A DNA stretch of 64,000 bases from Hordeum vulgare subsp. vulgare (taxonomy: Eukaryota > Streptophyta > Magnoliopsida > Poales > Poaceae). The notes below the pieces were generated by a model. The model saw only the letters and a program-made list of their open reading frames with translations, was not told the DNA's origin and searched no databases. Shown one piece after another: positions 46,201-57,366 of the stretch. Made by a program: the position numbers and the translations under genes. Location of the stretch: positions 317,947,186 through 318,011,185 of the forward strand of contig NC_058520.1 in NCBI RefSeq assembly GCF_904849725.1. The letters run 5' to 3'. Each line of letters begins with the position of its first letter. The first letter of the stretch is position 1.

Positions 46201-47037
46201 CCGCGCTAGCTGTAAAGCTCTTGGTGGAGGTCCGACAGGGATCATACCGGCCACTCATCTGGCAAACCAGATGGGGCCGCCTCCCCACGGGCAGGATCCT
46301 GCGGGACACCATGGTGGTAAGCAGGTCATGGCCAAGGAGGCCGCGATCCTTCAGGCTATCGAGGTAGGCGCCGATCTGCGCCACCTCGAGAATCAGCTTC
46401 GGATACTTTGCTCCCCAGTTCAACTTCTCCATCGGAGGATCGATTTTTAAGGGGGCATGTTGAGGGCGTCGTGTGCGGGGTTGGCATTCTTCACATAGAA
46501 GAAGCCTTTCTGCCACTGCTTGCTGGACTCTTGTAGTGGCATCTCGGGGAAGCCGGACTTCGACCGGTGATGTACCAGTGCGGCTCCGCACGGTGTCATC
46601 GGGCGAGGCCCGTCGAGCTTCTCCAGCTCGGCCTTCTCCATATTCCTGGACTGCTGCTTGAAGAAGAACAAGCTCTGCCAGAGGTCGAGGCGAGGCTCGA
46701 TCCCCTGAAAGCCCTCGCACAGGACGACGAAGGCCGACAGCTGAAGGATGGCGTTCGGCGCCAGGTGGTGAGGCTGCAGGCCAAAGAAGATGAGCCAGTT
46801 GGAGAAGAAGGTGCTCGCCGGGAGCCCGAAGCCCCTGTAGAAGTGCTCGTCGAATACGGCGATCTCTCCTTCCTGCGGCGTCGGGGCTGTCTCGGCGCCG
46901 GGAATCCGCACCGACACGAGAGAGGCCGGCAACAACATTCGGTGGTGGCGGAGCGCCTCGATGTGGCCGTCGCATATCTCACTGCCGAGCCAAGCTCCGT
47001 GGGACGAGGTCTTCTTCGAGGAAGAACCACTCGCCAT
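43268..47037 (-). pseudogene. Element B antisense gene (Transposase_28-like N-terminus, coiled coil)
   Basis: ATG at 47037 begins MASGSSSKKTSSHGAW. Next comes HFYRGFGLPASTFFSNWL and FVVLCEGFQGIEPRLDLWQ, the domain annotated as putative gypsy-type transposon (Pfam Transposase_28). The frame breaks in an A-run near 46445 and continues (PPMEKLNWGAKYPKLILEV) to about 46139. Later exons hold acidic/basic low-complexity sequence, a strong coiled coil (about 44519-44175) and a C-terminal part ending at 43268. Candidate GT-AG introns: 46034-46093, 45500-45542 (very short), 44538-44795 and 44003-44085. Grande-like elements are known to carry a conserved antisense ORF; its function is unknown. Confidence 0.7.
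44564..44777 (-). repeat. Tandem 107-bp duplication in antisense-gene intron
   Basis: AGATTCGGCCTGG starts at 44564 and 44671, and each is followed by CCCGATTCTCGGGGGCTACA and CCAGTGGGTGCGCT. The pair lies within the candidate intron 44538-44795. Confidence 0.75.
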
Positions 47038-47198
47038 GACTACGGGTGATGGATGCTCGGGAAGGTTGGTGGAGCGACGGTGATGGAGAGGAAGAAGACA
47101 ACGGTGGACGGACTCTTTCTCTCTGGGCTCAGGGAGGAAGAGGGCGTCGAGGCGGGGCGAGAAGGGGCCGAATGGCCTCCTCGGTACCCCCGCATCCC

Positions 47199-47206
47199 AT
47201 TTAAAC
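47199..47206 (-). promoter_or_regulatory. TATA-like motif upstream of the B antisense gene
   Basis: GTTTAAAT on the minus strand, about 160 bp before the ATG at 47037 and only 27 bp from the F insertion point. Confidence 0.35.
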
Positions 47207-47232
47207 CCCACGAAGGATCATGAGGAGGGGAT

Positions 47233-48752
47233 TGATACATCCATTTTGCATCATGCTTTCATGTTAATATTGATCGCTTTATGGACTGTTATTATACTTT
47301 GTGGAACCTAACTTATGCCTTTTCTCTCTTATTTTGCAAGGTTTATTTGAAGAGGGAGAATACCGGTAGCTGGAATTCTGGACTGGAAAAGGAGCAAGTC
47401 TGAGTCCTCTATTTTGTGCAACTCCAAATGCCCTAAAAATCAACGTGTTTTTTTGGTATTTTTAAAAAATACTGGGCGAAAGAAGTGTCAGAGGGGAGCA
47501 ACCAGGGGCCCACAAGCCTGGTTGCCGTGGCCTACCCCCCCGCTGCGGCAACAGGGCTTGTGGGCACCCTAGTGGCCCATTGGCCCCCCTCTTTTGCTAT
47601 ATGAAGGGTTTCGTCCGGAAAAAAATCAGGGCGGAAGTTTTTCGTGGATTCTCCGCCGCCAAGAGGCGGAACTTGAGCAGATCCAATCTAGAACTCCAGC
47701 AGGACGATCCTGTCGGGGAAACTTCCCTCTCGGAGGGGGAAATCGTCGCCATCTTCATCACCAACACTCCTCTCGTCGGAGGGGAGGCATCTCCATCAAC
47801 ATCTTCATCAGCACCATCTCCTCTCCAAACCCTAGTTCATCTCTTGTAACCAATCTCCGTCTCGCGACTCCGATTGGTACTTGTAAGGTTGCTAGTAGTG
47901 TTGATTACTCTATGTAGTTGATGCTAGTTGGATTACTTGGTGCAAGAGTTTATGCTCAGATCCTTGATGCTATTCATTACACCTCTGATCATGATTATGA
48001 TTATGCTTTGTGAGTAGTTACTTTTGCTCCTGAGGACATGGGATAAGTCATGCTAAAATAGTCATGTGAATTTGGTATTCGTTCGGTATTTTGATATGTT
48101 GTATGTTGTTTTTCCTGTAGTGGTGTCATGTCAACGTTGACTACATAACACTTCACCATATTTGGGCCTAGAGGAAGGCATTGGGGAGTAGTAAGTAGAT
48201 GATGGGTTGCTGGAGTGACAGAAGCTTAAACCCCAGTCTATGTGTTGCTTCGTAAGGGGCTGATTTGGATCCACTAGTTTAATGCTATCGTTAGACGTTG
48301 TCTTAACTCTTCTTTTTTCATAGTTGCAGATGCTTGAGAGCGAGGTTAATCATAAGTGGGATGCTTTTCCAAGTAAGGGCAGTACCCAAGCGCCGGTCCA
48401 CCCACATATCAAACTATCAAAGTAACGAACGCGAATCATATGAACATGATGAAACTAGCATGACAGAAATTCCCGTGCGTCCTCGGGAGTGTTTTTCCTC
48501 TTATAAGACTTTGTTCAGGTTGTCCCTTGCTACAAAAGGGATTGGGCCACTTGCTGCACCGTTGCTACTACTTGTTACTTTTCGCTTGCTACGTTTCACC
48601 TCACTACACCATCACTTGTTACCGCTACTTTCAGTGCTTGCGGTTATTACCTTGCTAAAAACTGTTTATCAGAGCGTTCTCCTCCTCGTTGGGTTCGACA
48701 CTCTTACTTATCTAAAGGACAACGATTGATCCCCTATACTTGTGGGTCATCA
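47233..48752 (+). repeat. 5' LTR of element F
   Basis: 1520 bp. U3 hairpin arms GCCCACAAGCC (47508-47518) and GGCTTGTGGGC (47555-47565), TATATGA at 47598-47604. Confidence 0.9.
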
Positions 48753-48763
48753 AGACACTTTTC

Positions 48764-48780
48764 TGGCGCCGTTGCCGGGG
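48764..48780 (+). promoter_or_regulatory. Primer binding site of element F (tRNA-Asp)
   Basis: TGGCGCCGTTGCCGGGG, 11 bases after the LTR, a perfect match to the tRNA-Asp-type PBS. Confidence 0.9.
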
Positions 48781-48858
48781 AGGAAAGCGCCTTTGGTAAG
48801 TGGAATTTGGTAAGGGAACATTTATATACTCTGCTGAAATTTATTGTCACTTTTCACT

Positions 48859-50889
48859 ATGGAAACTGTTCCTTTGAGGAGTTTGTTCGGGGTATCTTCA
48901 CCACGAACGGAAGCACGAGGAGTTGTTCCTCAACCTGAGGTACCTACTAAAAATATCTTTTATGAAATTCCTTCGGGTATGCTTGAGAAACTACTGGCTA
49001 ATCCTTTTACACGAGATGGATCATCACATCCAGACTTGCATCTAATCTATGTAGATGAAGTTTGTGGTTTATTTAAGCTTGCAGGTTTGCTCAAGGATGA
49101 GGTAAAGAAGAAAGTCTTTCCTTTATCTTTGAAGGATAAGGCGTTGACATGGTATAGGCTATGTGATGATACTGGATCATGGGACTACAATCGGTTGAAA
49201 TTGGAATTTCATCAAAAGTTTTATCCTATGCATTTAGTACATCGTGATCGGAATTATATTTATAACTTTTGGCCTCGTGACAGGGAAAGCATAGCTCAAG
49301 CTTGGGGGAGGCTTAAATCAATGTTATATTCATGCCCCAATCATGAGCTCTCGAGAGAAATTATCACTCAAAACTTTTATGCTTGGCTTTCTCATGAAGA
49401 TCGTACCATGCTTGACACTTCTTGTACCGGTTCTTTTATGAAGAAGGATATTGACCACAAGTGGAATTTATTGGAAAGAATCAAACGTAACTCTGAAGAT
49501 TGGGAGCTGGAAGAAGGTAAGGAGTCAGGTATGAATTTCCAGTTTGATTGCGTTAAATCGTTTGTTGAAACAAACACTTCTAGAGATTTTAGCGCTAAGT
49601 ATGGACTTGACTCTGAGATAGTAGCTTCTCTATGTGAATCTTTTGTTGCTCATGTTGATCTTCCCAAGCAGAAGTGGTTTAAGTATCATCCTCCTGTGGA
49701 AATCAACATAGTTAAACCCAATCTAGTTGAGGAGAAAGTCATTGCCTTTAGTGATCCTATTGTTCCTTGTGCCTACGCTGAGAAACCACCTTACCCTGCT
49801 AGGAAAAAGGATTATTCTAAAGCTCCAACTGTGATACGTAGGGGTTACATTAGACCACTTGCACCCCTTGAGGAAATTAGAGTTGAACCTAGTGTTTCTA
49901 TTATCAAAGATCTCTTAGCCAAAGACATAGATGGGCATGTTATCAAATTCTGTGAGGACTCTGCTAGAATAGCTAAACCTCACGCGAAAGACAAATACGG
50001 ACCTGTAGTTGGCCTGCCCATTGTTTCTGTCAAGATAGGAGATCACTGTTACCATGGTTTATGTGATATGGGTGCTAGTGTTAGTGCAATACCCCGTTCC
50101 CTATATGATGAAATCAAAGATGAGATTGCACCTGCTGAGTTAGAACCCATTGATGTCACTATTACGCTAGCTAATAGAGACACTATCTGCCCTCTGGGAA
50201 TTGTGAGAGACGTAGAAGTCCTGTGTGGTAAGACGAAGTATCCTACTGATTTCCTCATCCTTGCTACTGCACAAGATAGCTTTTGTCCCATCATATTTGG
50301 TAGACCCTTTCTCAACACTTTCAATGCTCACATTGATTGCATTAAACAGACTGACACTGTTAGTTTCGAGGGTGTGTCTCATGAATTTAACTTCTCCAAG
50401 TTTGGAAGACAACCCCATGAAAAAGAGTCGTTTGGTAGGGATGAAATCATTGCTCTTGCCTCTATTGCCGTACCTCCTACGGATCCTTTAGAGAAATATC
50501 TGCTTGAGCATGAAAACGATATGCATATGGATGAAAGAGATGAGATAGAGAAAATTGTTTTAGAACAATACCCTATTCTCAAGAATAATCTGCCTGTTGA
50601 ACTACTTGGGGATCCTCCCCCACCAAAGGGTGATCCTGTGTTCGAGCTAAAACAGTTACCAGATACTCTTAAGTATACCTATCTTGATTGGAAGGAGATA
50701 TATCCTGTTATTATTAGTGCTCACCTCTCGAATCACAAAGAGAAGAAGTTATTAAAAACTTTGAGGAAGCACCATGCTGCAATTGGATATACTCTTGATG
50801 ATATTAAGGGTATTAGTCCCACTCTATGTCAGCACAAGATTAAAACGATCCTGATTCTAAACCAGTTGCTGATCTTCAACGGAGACTAA
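48859..50889 (+). pseudogene. Element F gag, protease and start of RT
   Basis: The ATG at 48859 (METVPLRSLFG) is 78 bp after the PBS. The gag domain is at about residues 90-140 (FPLSLKDKALTWYRL, LEFHQKFYP), conserved gag C-terminus follows, then protease with CDMGASVSAIPRSLYD and IIFGRPFLNT. The frame is open for about 676 codons into the RT N-terminus (ISPTLCQHKIK). It leaves the RT phase by a one-base loss near 50848, which ends it at a TAA. Gag and protease themselves look intact; the fusion to RT is lost. Confidence 0.85.
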
Positions 50890-53580
50890 ATCCGAGGATG
50901 AAAGAGGTCGTGAGAAAAGAAATATTGAAGCTTCTGGAAGCAGGAATCATTTATCTTGTTGCTCATAATGATTGGGTAAGTCCAGTACATTGCGTACCTA
51001 AGAAGGGAGGTATCACCGTCGTTCCTAATCATAGGAATGAACTAATACCATAGAGGATTATTATTGGCTATAGGATGGTGATAGACTTCCGGAAACTGAA
51101 CAAGGCAACTAGAAAAGACCATTATCCTTTGTCGTTTATCGACCAGATGCTAGAAAGGCTATCTAAACACACACACTTCTGCTTTCTAGACGGTTAGTCA
51201 GGTTTCTCACAAATACCTATTGCACAATCTGATCAAGAGAAAACCACCTTCACATGCCCCTTCAGTACCTTTGCTTATAGACGTATGCCTTTTGGCTTGT
51301 GCAATGCACCTGCCACCTTTCAAAGATGTATGATGGCTATATTCTCTGACTTTTGTGAAAAGAATGTTGAGGTTTTCATGGATGATTTCTCCGTCTATGG
51401 TTCTTCCTTTGACGATTGCCTCAACAACCTTGATCGAGTCTTATAGAGATGCAAAGATATAAACCTCGTCTTGAACTGGGAGAAGTGCCACTTCATGGTT
51501 AATGAAGGCTTTGTCTTAGGACACAAAATCTTCGAGAAAGGCATTGAAGTTGATAAGGCTAAGGTTGATGAAATTGAGAAAATTCCTTGCCCCACAGATA
51601 TCAAAGGTATACGAAGTTTTCTAGGTCATGCTGGTTTCTATAGGAGGTTCATTAAAGACTTCTCTAAGATTTCTAGGCCTCTTACCAACCTCTTGCAGAA
51701 GGATGTTACTTTTGTTTTTCATGAGGATTGTGAGAAACCTTTCGAAATACTTAAGAAGGCCTTAATAACCGCACGTATTGTTCAACCACCTGATTGGAAC
51801 TTGCCCTTTGAAATCATGTGCGATGCTAGTGATTGTGCCATTGGTGTTGTTCTAGGACAAAGAGTTGACAAGAAGTTGAATGTCATTCACTACGCTAGTA
51901 AAACTCTAGACAGTGCCCAAAGAAACTATGCGACTACGGAGAAGGAGTTTTTAGCAGTCGTGTTTGCATGTGAAAAGTTCAGATCATATATACTTGACTC
52001 CAAAGTCACTATTCACTCTGATCATGCTGCTATTAAGTACCTCATGGAGAAGAAGGACGCTAAGACTAGGCTAATCAGATGGGTTCTCCTGCTACAGGAA
52101 TTTGATTTGTACATTGTTGACCGAAAGGGTGGTGATAACCGTGTAGCAGATAAGTTGTGTAGGCTAGAGAATGTCCTTGATGACCCACGACCTATTGATG
52201 ACAGCTTTCCTGATGAGCAATTGAATGTCATCCGCACTTCACCTAGTGCACCGTGTTATGTTGATTACGCAAACTATATAATGGCCAAATACATACCACC
52301 CAGTTTCACCTACAAGCAAAAGAAGAAATTCTTCTTTGATTTGAGACACTATTTTTCGGATGATCCTCAGCTTTATAAGGAAGGAGTAGATGGTGTTATT
52401 AGACGTTGTGTGCCTGAACATGAACAGGGACAGATCCTGCAGAAGTGTCATTCCGAAGCCTACGAAGGACACCATGCTGGAGATAGAACTACTCATAAGG
52501 TATTGCAATCAGGTTTCTATTGGCCCACTCTCTTCAAGGATGCCCGTAAGTTTGTCTTGTCTTGTGACGAATGCCAAAGAATGGGGAACATTAGTAAGCG
52601 TCAGGAAATGCCTATGAACTATTCACTTGTTATTGAACCATTTGATGTCTGGGGCTTTGATTATATGGGACCCTTCCCGAGTTCCAATGGGTACACTCAC
52701 ATCTTAGTTGCTGTGGACTACGTCACTAAGTGGGTAGAAGCTATCCCCACTAAAATTGCTGATCACCACACCTCTATTAGGATGCTTAAAGAAGTCATTT
52801 TTCAAAGATTTGGAGTCCCTAGATATCTTATGACTGATGGCGGTTCACACTTCATTCATGGTGTTTTCCGCAAGATGCTCGCTAAGTATGATGTAACCAC
52901 AGATTTGCATCTCCTTATCATCCTCAGTCTAGTGGTCAAGTGGAGTTGAGTAATAGGGAGATCAAATTGAACTTACAAAAGACCGTCAAAAGATCTCGAA
53001 AGAATTAGTCTAGCAAACTTGACGATGCACTATGGGCTTATAGGACTGCTTATAAGAATCCCATGGGCATGTCCCCGTATAAAATGGTTTACAGTAAGGC
53101 CTGTCATTTACCTCTTGAGCTGGAACACAAAGCTTATTGGGCAATCAAAGAGCTCAACTTTGATTTCAAACTTGCCGGTGAGAAGCGGTTATTTGATATC
53201 AGCTCATTAGATGAATGGAGGGCCCAGGCATATGAGAATGCCAAGTTGTTCAAGGAAAAGGTTAACAGATGGCACGATAAAAGAATACAAAAATGAGAGT
53301 TCAATGTAGGTGATTATGTCCTGCTATACAATTCTCGTTTAAGATTCTTTGCAGGCAAAATTCTCTCTAAATGGGAAGGTCCCTATGTTGTCGAGGAAGT
53401 ATATCGTTGTGGTGCCATCAAAATCAATAACACGGAAGGTAATTTTCCTAGAGTGGTAAATGGGCAAGAATCAAGCATTACATCTCTGGTACTCCCATAA
53501 ATGTTGAGACCAATATCATCAATATCATAACACCAGAGGAGTACATAACGGATGTTTATCAGCGTGCTTCAGACCGTGAA
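50890..53580 (+). pseudogene. Element F RT, RNase H and integrase, broken
   Basis: RT continues with VIDFRKLNKATRKDHYPL, RRMPFGLCN and the intact FMDDFSVYG, interrupted by TAGs at 51051, 51195 (inside the YSGFS motif) and 51444. The frame 51471-52949 holds the RT end, RNase H ([17 protein letters not shown]) and integrase with its HHCC finger, D in GFDYMGPF and D in MTDGGSHF. A frameshift near 52897 comes just before the motif with the catalytic Glu. The C-terminal domain follows at 53063-53580 with a stop near 53294. Confidence 0.88.
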
Positions 53581-53705
53581 AACGAAGAGGTGTGTGTTTC
53601 GGTAAGTAATTGGACTCCGAAACTTATCCAATAGGATTTTTTCTCCGTTTTGGAATTTATGGAAAATTAGAAAAATAAAAAGCAGTCCGGAGAGCGCATC
53701 AGGAA

Positions 53706-53833
53706 GCCACAAGCTTGGTTGCCGCGGCCTCCCCCTGGCCGCGGCAACTGGGCTTGTGGGCAACTCGTGTGCCTCCCAGACTCCATTTTCTTGCGGAGCA
53801 CTCCTTCTGGTCCAGAAAAAATCATTATATATA
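53706..53833 (+). promoter_or_regulatory. Putative internal promoter module of F: hairpin plus TATA before ORF3
   Basis: Outer arms CCACAAGC (53707-53714) and GCTTGTGG (53752-53759) enclose perfect inner arms GTTGCCGCGGCC (53718-53729) and GGCCGCGGCAAC (53737-53748). TATATATA follows at 53826-53833, 85 nt before the ORF3 start codon. The F 3' LTR has the same inner arms at 56140-56151 and 56161-56172. Confidence 0.45.
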
Positions 53834-53917
53834 CGCCCGAGGGTTTTGATCTCTGTATCGCGCAGTTTTTCTCTATTTTCGTTTCGAGCCTGTTGTCTGC
53901 CGCAGATTTAGGTCAAG

Positions 53918-54334
53918 ATGTCTTCTCAATATTCAGAAGAAGAGATCTATGTGGCCGATGATCGTGCTAATTCCAGGATTAATGGGGACTTGGAACCTTA
54001 TGGATGGACCACTAACGAGGAAGAGGACTATGAGCCCAAGGGGAAGGAACAAACGAGTTCCGATGAAGAGGAGGCTCCTCTACCCCAACCTGGACGCACT
54101 CATCTGGAGTTCAAGAAGTCAAGCCTCCCTGACCAAAGGAAGAAGCCTAAGACCTTGTTTATCCCTTCTCGTTTCTTGTAGGAGAGTAAGCAGGAACTTT
54201 TCCATAGATTGTTGAAGCTTGAGGAGGAAAATGACGATCTGAGGGAGCATAACTTTTTGCTCAAGTGGAAATTAGACAAGGCAACGACTACTTCAACAAC
54301 ACCACCACCATCACCACCAAAGTCAGACAACTAA
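53918..54334 (+). pseudogene. Element F ORF3
   Basis: ATG at 53918 (MSSQYSEEEIYVADD). An acidic first half is followed by a TAG at 54178-54180; the same frame then continues with a leucine-rich coiled-coil stretch (LLKLEEENDDLREH) and a Thr/Pro tail (TTPPPSPPKSDN) to TAA at 54332-54334. Only the tail and general design match E ORF3. No transmembrane segment is visible, so an envelope role is not supported. Confidence 0.55.
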
Positions 54335-55836
54335 GCATTGGTATGGGCAATCCCCTTGGATTTTGCCAAGCTTGGGGGAGTTGCCCTGGTATCGTATCAC
54401 CTTTATATCTTTTGCTTTTACCTTTGTTTTCAGTTCTTTCCTTTTCAGTTCTTATTTCTTCTCTTAGTGGAATAAGTCTTTAATGTTTAGTTTGAGTCTT
54501 TTGCCTTCTGTCTCCCCCGATGTATTCGAGCTTCCGAGCTATATAATAAAGAGTATCTTAGTCAAGGGCTTTGTTTTGTGCCGTGATCAAAAGTATGAAA
54601 AGAACGATAGCATGAAAGATCATGAGATGATCCTATGTAAAGTGATAGCTTCACATATAATAAGTATGATGATTAAAACTTTTTGAGAGTAGACCAACAT
54701 AGACCTCAGTCATTGTTGCAATTAATAAGAAGTAATAAGGAATGAGAGTTTCACATATAAATATATCATCTTAGACACTTTCTATAATTGTGAGCACTCA
54801 CCAAACTATTACATGCTTAGAAGTAGATGTTGGACAAGGAAGACAACATAATGAATTGTGTTTGCTTGGTTCCAAACAATGTTATATGATTAGAGATCCC
54901 TTAGCATGTGAAGATTGCTTCCACCTGATATTAGCCAAAACTCCCGCACCAAGTAGAGATACTAATTGTGCATCCATAAACCTTCAACCCAATTTTGCCA
55001 TGAGTGTCCACCATACCTACCTATCGATTGAATAAGATCCCTCGAGTAAGTTGTCATCGGTGCAAGCAATAAAAAATGCTCTGTAATATGTATGATCAAT
55101 TAGTGTGTGGAAAATAAGCTTTGTACGAACCTGTGATGAGGAAGACATAAAAGTGACAGACTACATAATAAAGTTCTTTATCATAGGAGGCAATATAAAG
55201 TGACGTTCCTCTGCACTAAGAGGACACGCATCCAAACTCAAAAGCGCATGACAACCTCTGCTTCCCTGTGCGAAGGGCCTATCTTGTACCTTTACTTTTT
55301 GCCCTTGTAAGAGTCATGGTGATCTTCACCAATTCCTTATCTAGCCTTTTTCATGGGAAAGATCTACATTCATATATCAACTTGGAGTTGAGTACTTATG
55401 CTTTATTTTTGTTCACTTTACCCTTGAGGTAAATGGTTGGGAGGCAAACTATAAGCCCCTATCTTCCTCTGTGTCCAACTGAAACTTCGATACCATGAGT
55501 ACCACATGAGTTGTAACAATTGTGGAAAACAAAAGAGATGATTGAGTATGTGAATTTTCCTTACAAGCTCTTATTTGACTCTTTATGATGTTATGATAAA
55601 TTGCAATTGCTTCAATGACTATGGACTGTTGTTGGCCACTTCTCGGCAAGGTTTTTGTTTCATACTTTGCTTTGTGAAGGAATTGTTACTTTCCCATAAG
55701 AATCTCTATGATGTATTGCTGTTCTATGTGTGATTATGATGCCCTCATGTCCGTATTTTGTTTTATCGACACCTTCATCCCTAAACATGTGGACATGTTT
55801 TGGGTCTTGGTTTTCGCTTGAGGACAAGCGAGGTCT
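54335..55836 (+). other. Element F 3' non-coding region
   Basis: About 1.5 kb, closely similar to E 20284-21804. A PPT-like AAGCTTGGGGGAG is at 54368-54380. An open frame at 54790-55035 is conserved with E but begins with GTG, so it is not called a gene. Confidence 0.6.
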
Positions 55837-55850
55837 AAGCTTGGGAAAGT
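55837..55850 (+). promoter_or_regulatory. Polypurine tract of element F
   Basis: AAGCTTGGGAAAGT abuts the 3' LTR; two positions differ from the internal copies AAGCTTGGGGGAG. Confidence 0.7.
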
Positions 55851-57361
55851 TGATATGTCCATTTTGCATCATGCTTTCATGTTGATATTTATCGCTTTAT
55901 GTACTATTATTATACTTTGTGGGACCTTACTTATGCCTTTTCTCTCTTATTTTGCAAGGTTTATTTGAAGAGGGAGAATACCGGTAGCTAGAATTCTGGA
56001 CTGGAAAAGGAGCAAGTCTGAGTCCTCTATTCTGCGCAACTCCAAATGCCCTGAAAATCAACGTGGATTTTTTTGGAATTTAGAAAAATACTGGGCGAAA
56101 GAAGTGTCAGAGGGGAGCAACCAGGGGCCCACAAGCTTGGTTGCCGCGGCCTACCACCCTGGCCGCGGCAACAGGGCTTGTGGGCACCTTGGTGGCCCAC
56201 TGGCCCCCTCTTTTGCTATATGAAGGGTTTCGTCCGGAAAAAAATCAGGGTGGAGCTTTTTCATGGATTCTTCGCCGCCACGAGGCGGAACTTGAGCAGA
56301 TCCAATCTAGAGCTCCGGCAGGATGATCCGGCCGGGGAAACTTCTCTCCCGGAGGGGGAAATCATCCCCATCATCATCACCAACACTCCTCTCGTCGGAG
56401 GGGAGGCATCTTCATCAACATCTTCATCAGCACCATCTCCTCTCTAAACCCTAGTTCATCTCTTGTAACCAATCTCTGTCTCGCGACTCCGATTGGTACT
56501 TGTAAGGTTGCTAGTAGTGTTGATTACTCTTTGTAGTTGATGCTAGTTGGATTACTTGGTGGAAGAGTTTATGTTCAGATCCTTGATGCTATTCATTACA
56601 CCTCTGATCATGATTATGATTATGCTTTGTGAGTAGTTACTTTTGTTCCTGAGGACATGGGATAAGTCATGCTAATAATAGTCATGTGAATTTGGTATTC
56701 GTTCGGTATTTTGATATGTTGTATGTTGTTTTTCCTCTAGTGGTGTTATGTGAACGTCGACAACATAACACTTCACCATATTTGGGCCTAAAGGAATGCA
56801 TTGGGGAGTAGTAAGTAGAAGATGGGTTGCCGGAGTGATAGAAGCTTAAACCCCAGTCTATGCGTTGCTTCGTAAGGGGCTGATTTGGATCCACTAGTTT
56901 AATGCTATGGTTAGACGTTGTCTTAATTCCTCTTTCGTAGTTGCAGATGCTTGCGAGAGGGGTTAATCATAAGTGGTATGCTTGTCCAAGTAAGGGCAGT
57001 ACCCAAGCGCCGGTCCACCCACATATCAAACTATCAAAGTAACGAACGCGAATCATATGAACATGATGAAACTATCATTCCTGTGTGTCCTCGGGAGCGT
57101 TTTTCCTCTTATAAGACTTTGTTCAGGCTTGTCCCTTGCTACAAAAGGGATTGGGCCACTTGCTGTACCGTTGCTACAACTTGTTACTTTTCGCTTGCTA
57201 CGTTTCACCTCACTACACCATCACTTGTTACCGCTACTTTCAGTGCTTGTAGTTATTACCTTGCTGAAAACCGTTTATGAGAGCCTTCTCCTCCTCGTTT
57301 GGTTCGACACTCTTACTTATCGAAACGACTACGATTGATACCCTATACTTGTGGGTCATCA
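55851..57361 (+). repeat. 3' LTR of element F
   Basis: 1511 bp; hairpin arms CCACAAGC (56129-56136) and GCTTGTGG (56176-56183). Confidence 0.9.
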
Positions 57362-57366
57362 GGGAT

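Larger units (their letters stand above)
47233..57361 (+). mobile_element. Element F: Athila-lineage Ty3 retrotransposon
   Basis: LTRs 47233-48752 and 55851-57361 start TGATA(C/T)(A/G)TCC and end GTCATCA, flanked by GGGAT (47228-47232, 57362-57366). A perfect tRNA-Asp-type PBS and complete gag-PR-RT-RNaseH-INT-ORF3 order are present. It is the fullest element in the window but has a frameshift in RT, several stops and a frameshift in INT. Confidence 0.92.

Noticed and set aside
22260..54334. ORF3 of E and F as a viral envelope protein
   Set aside because: No signal peptide, transmembrane segment or glycoprotein-like pattern; only position supports the idea.
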